This document shows, one piece after another, positions 4,982 to 5,155 of a stretch of 5,155 nucleotides of DNA. The notes beneath the pieces were generated by a model. The model was not told the origin of the DNA and made no database searches. It saw only the letters and a list, made by a program, of their open reading frames with translations. A program made the translations under genes and the position numbers. The stretch's first letter is position 1; each line of letters begins with the position of its first letter. Source of the stretch: Pseudomonadota bacterium (lineage in GTDB: Bacteria > Pseudomonadota > Alphaproteobacteria > Rhizobiales > Rhizobiaceae); NCBI GenBank assembly GCA_023416545.1, contig JAEZHO010000207.1, positions 1-5,155 on the forward strand, in the 5' to 3' direction.

Positions 4982-5074
4982 ACAAAACCTGGCGTTAATA
5001 TTGCTTTATAATTCATTAAGATCGGGTCGCCGCTTGTTACCAAGCGATACAGATTGTGAGGAGGCGAGGCGGTT
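4982..5074. other. Intergenic stretch with a small hairpin (5031-5046)
   Basis: This is an AT-rich stretch between two gene ends. It holds a 6-bp inverted repeat CGCTTG-TTAC-CAAGCG at 5031-5046 without a T-run on either strand. It could be a weak terminator or a small operator between the convergent 33-residue ORF and the minus-strand gene on the right. A TATAAT at 5007-5012 has no -35 partner at normal spacing. Nothing else is supported. Confidence 0.3.
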
Positions 5075-5155
5075 TTAGCCGATCCGCCCCGGTCTTTCCT
5101 GGCCCCGGAGACGCTCCAGAATCCGCCCGTCGAGCACCAGCAGCCCGAGCGCGAT
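5075..5155 (-). CDS. C-terminus of a minus-strand gene entering from the right; possibly a multi-helix membrane transporter
   Basis: Reading the minus strand from the right edge gives 26 in-frame residues (IALGLLVLDGRILERLRGQE, then RPGRIG) ending in TAA at 5077-5075. A hydrophobic run (IALGLLVL) followed by a short basic tail is what the last helix and cytoplasmic tail of a polytopic membrane protein look like; the drug/metabolite transporter (EamA) superfamily often ends this way. With so little of the protein present this is only a suggestion. The coding call rests on the open frame to the window edge and its membrane-protein-like composition. Confidence 0.5.
   Translation of the reverse strand: MALGLLVLDGRILERLRGQERPGRIG

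Noticed and set aside
5007..5012. Perfect TATAAT as a plus-strand promoter
   Set aside because: No -35-like hexamer lies 15-18 bp upstream, and no plus-strand gene follows; the next gene is convergent.

Overview
The window (about 5.2 kb, GC-rich, alphaproteobacterial codon usage) looks like chromosome from a member of the Rhizobiales, most likely Rhizobiaceae. The reasons are an EttA-type C-terminus, a large chemoreceptor with an alphaproteobacterial double-HAMP layout and a C-terminal xWxxF pentapeptide, and an ArsR-methyltransferase fusion directly in front of metF. The genus is an inference; no rRNA or other decisive marker is present.

Layout: (1) 3-161 (+), the last 52 residues of the ABC-F ATPase EttA, followed by a strong intrinsic terminator (188-214). 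(2) 215-341, an intergenic leader with several short repeats but no convincing promoter. (3) 342-2629 (+), a methyl-accepting chemotaxis protein split by a one-base reading-frame change near 1080-1095. The N-terminal half (TM1 plus periplasmic sensor) and the C-terminal half (TM2, HAMP, signalling domain, DWQEF tail) are each well preserved but lie in different frames. A hairpin terminator follows (2649-2680). (4) 2764-4672 (+), a two-gene operon: an ArsR-type HTH fused to a SAM-dependent methyltransferase-like domain, then metF 13 bp later. Nested GATAT/ATATC inverted repeats (2721-2742) sit over the likely promoter and are the probable operator. A perfect 11-bp hairpin (4675-4700) ends the operon. 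(5) 4701-5074, which has no long gene but holds two very short ORFs with near-perfect ribosome binding sites facing away from each other. One is a 25-residue single-helix hydrophobic peptide on the minus strand (4771-4848), the other a 33-residue ORF on the plus strand (4880-4981). (6) 5075-5155 (-), the C-terminal 26 residues of a gene running in from the right, possibly a membrane transporter.

Working together: the regulator/metF pair is best explained as a methyl-cycle control unit. MetF supplies 5-methyl-THF for methionine synthesis, and the upstream protein could sense SAM or SAH through its methyltransferase fold and control its own operon. The chemoreceptor is an independent unit whose function depends on whether the frame change is real. 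The two divergent mini-ORFs are the least explained part of the window.
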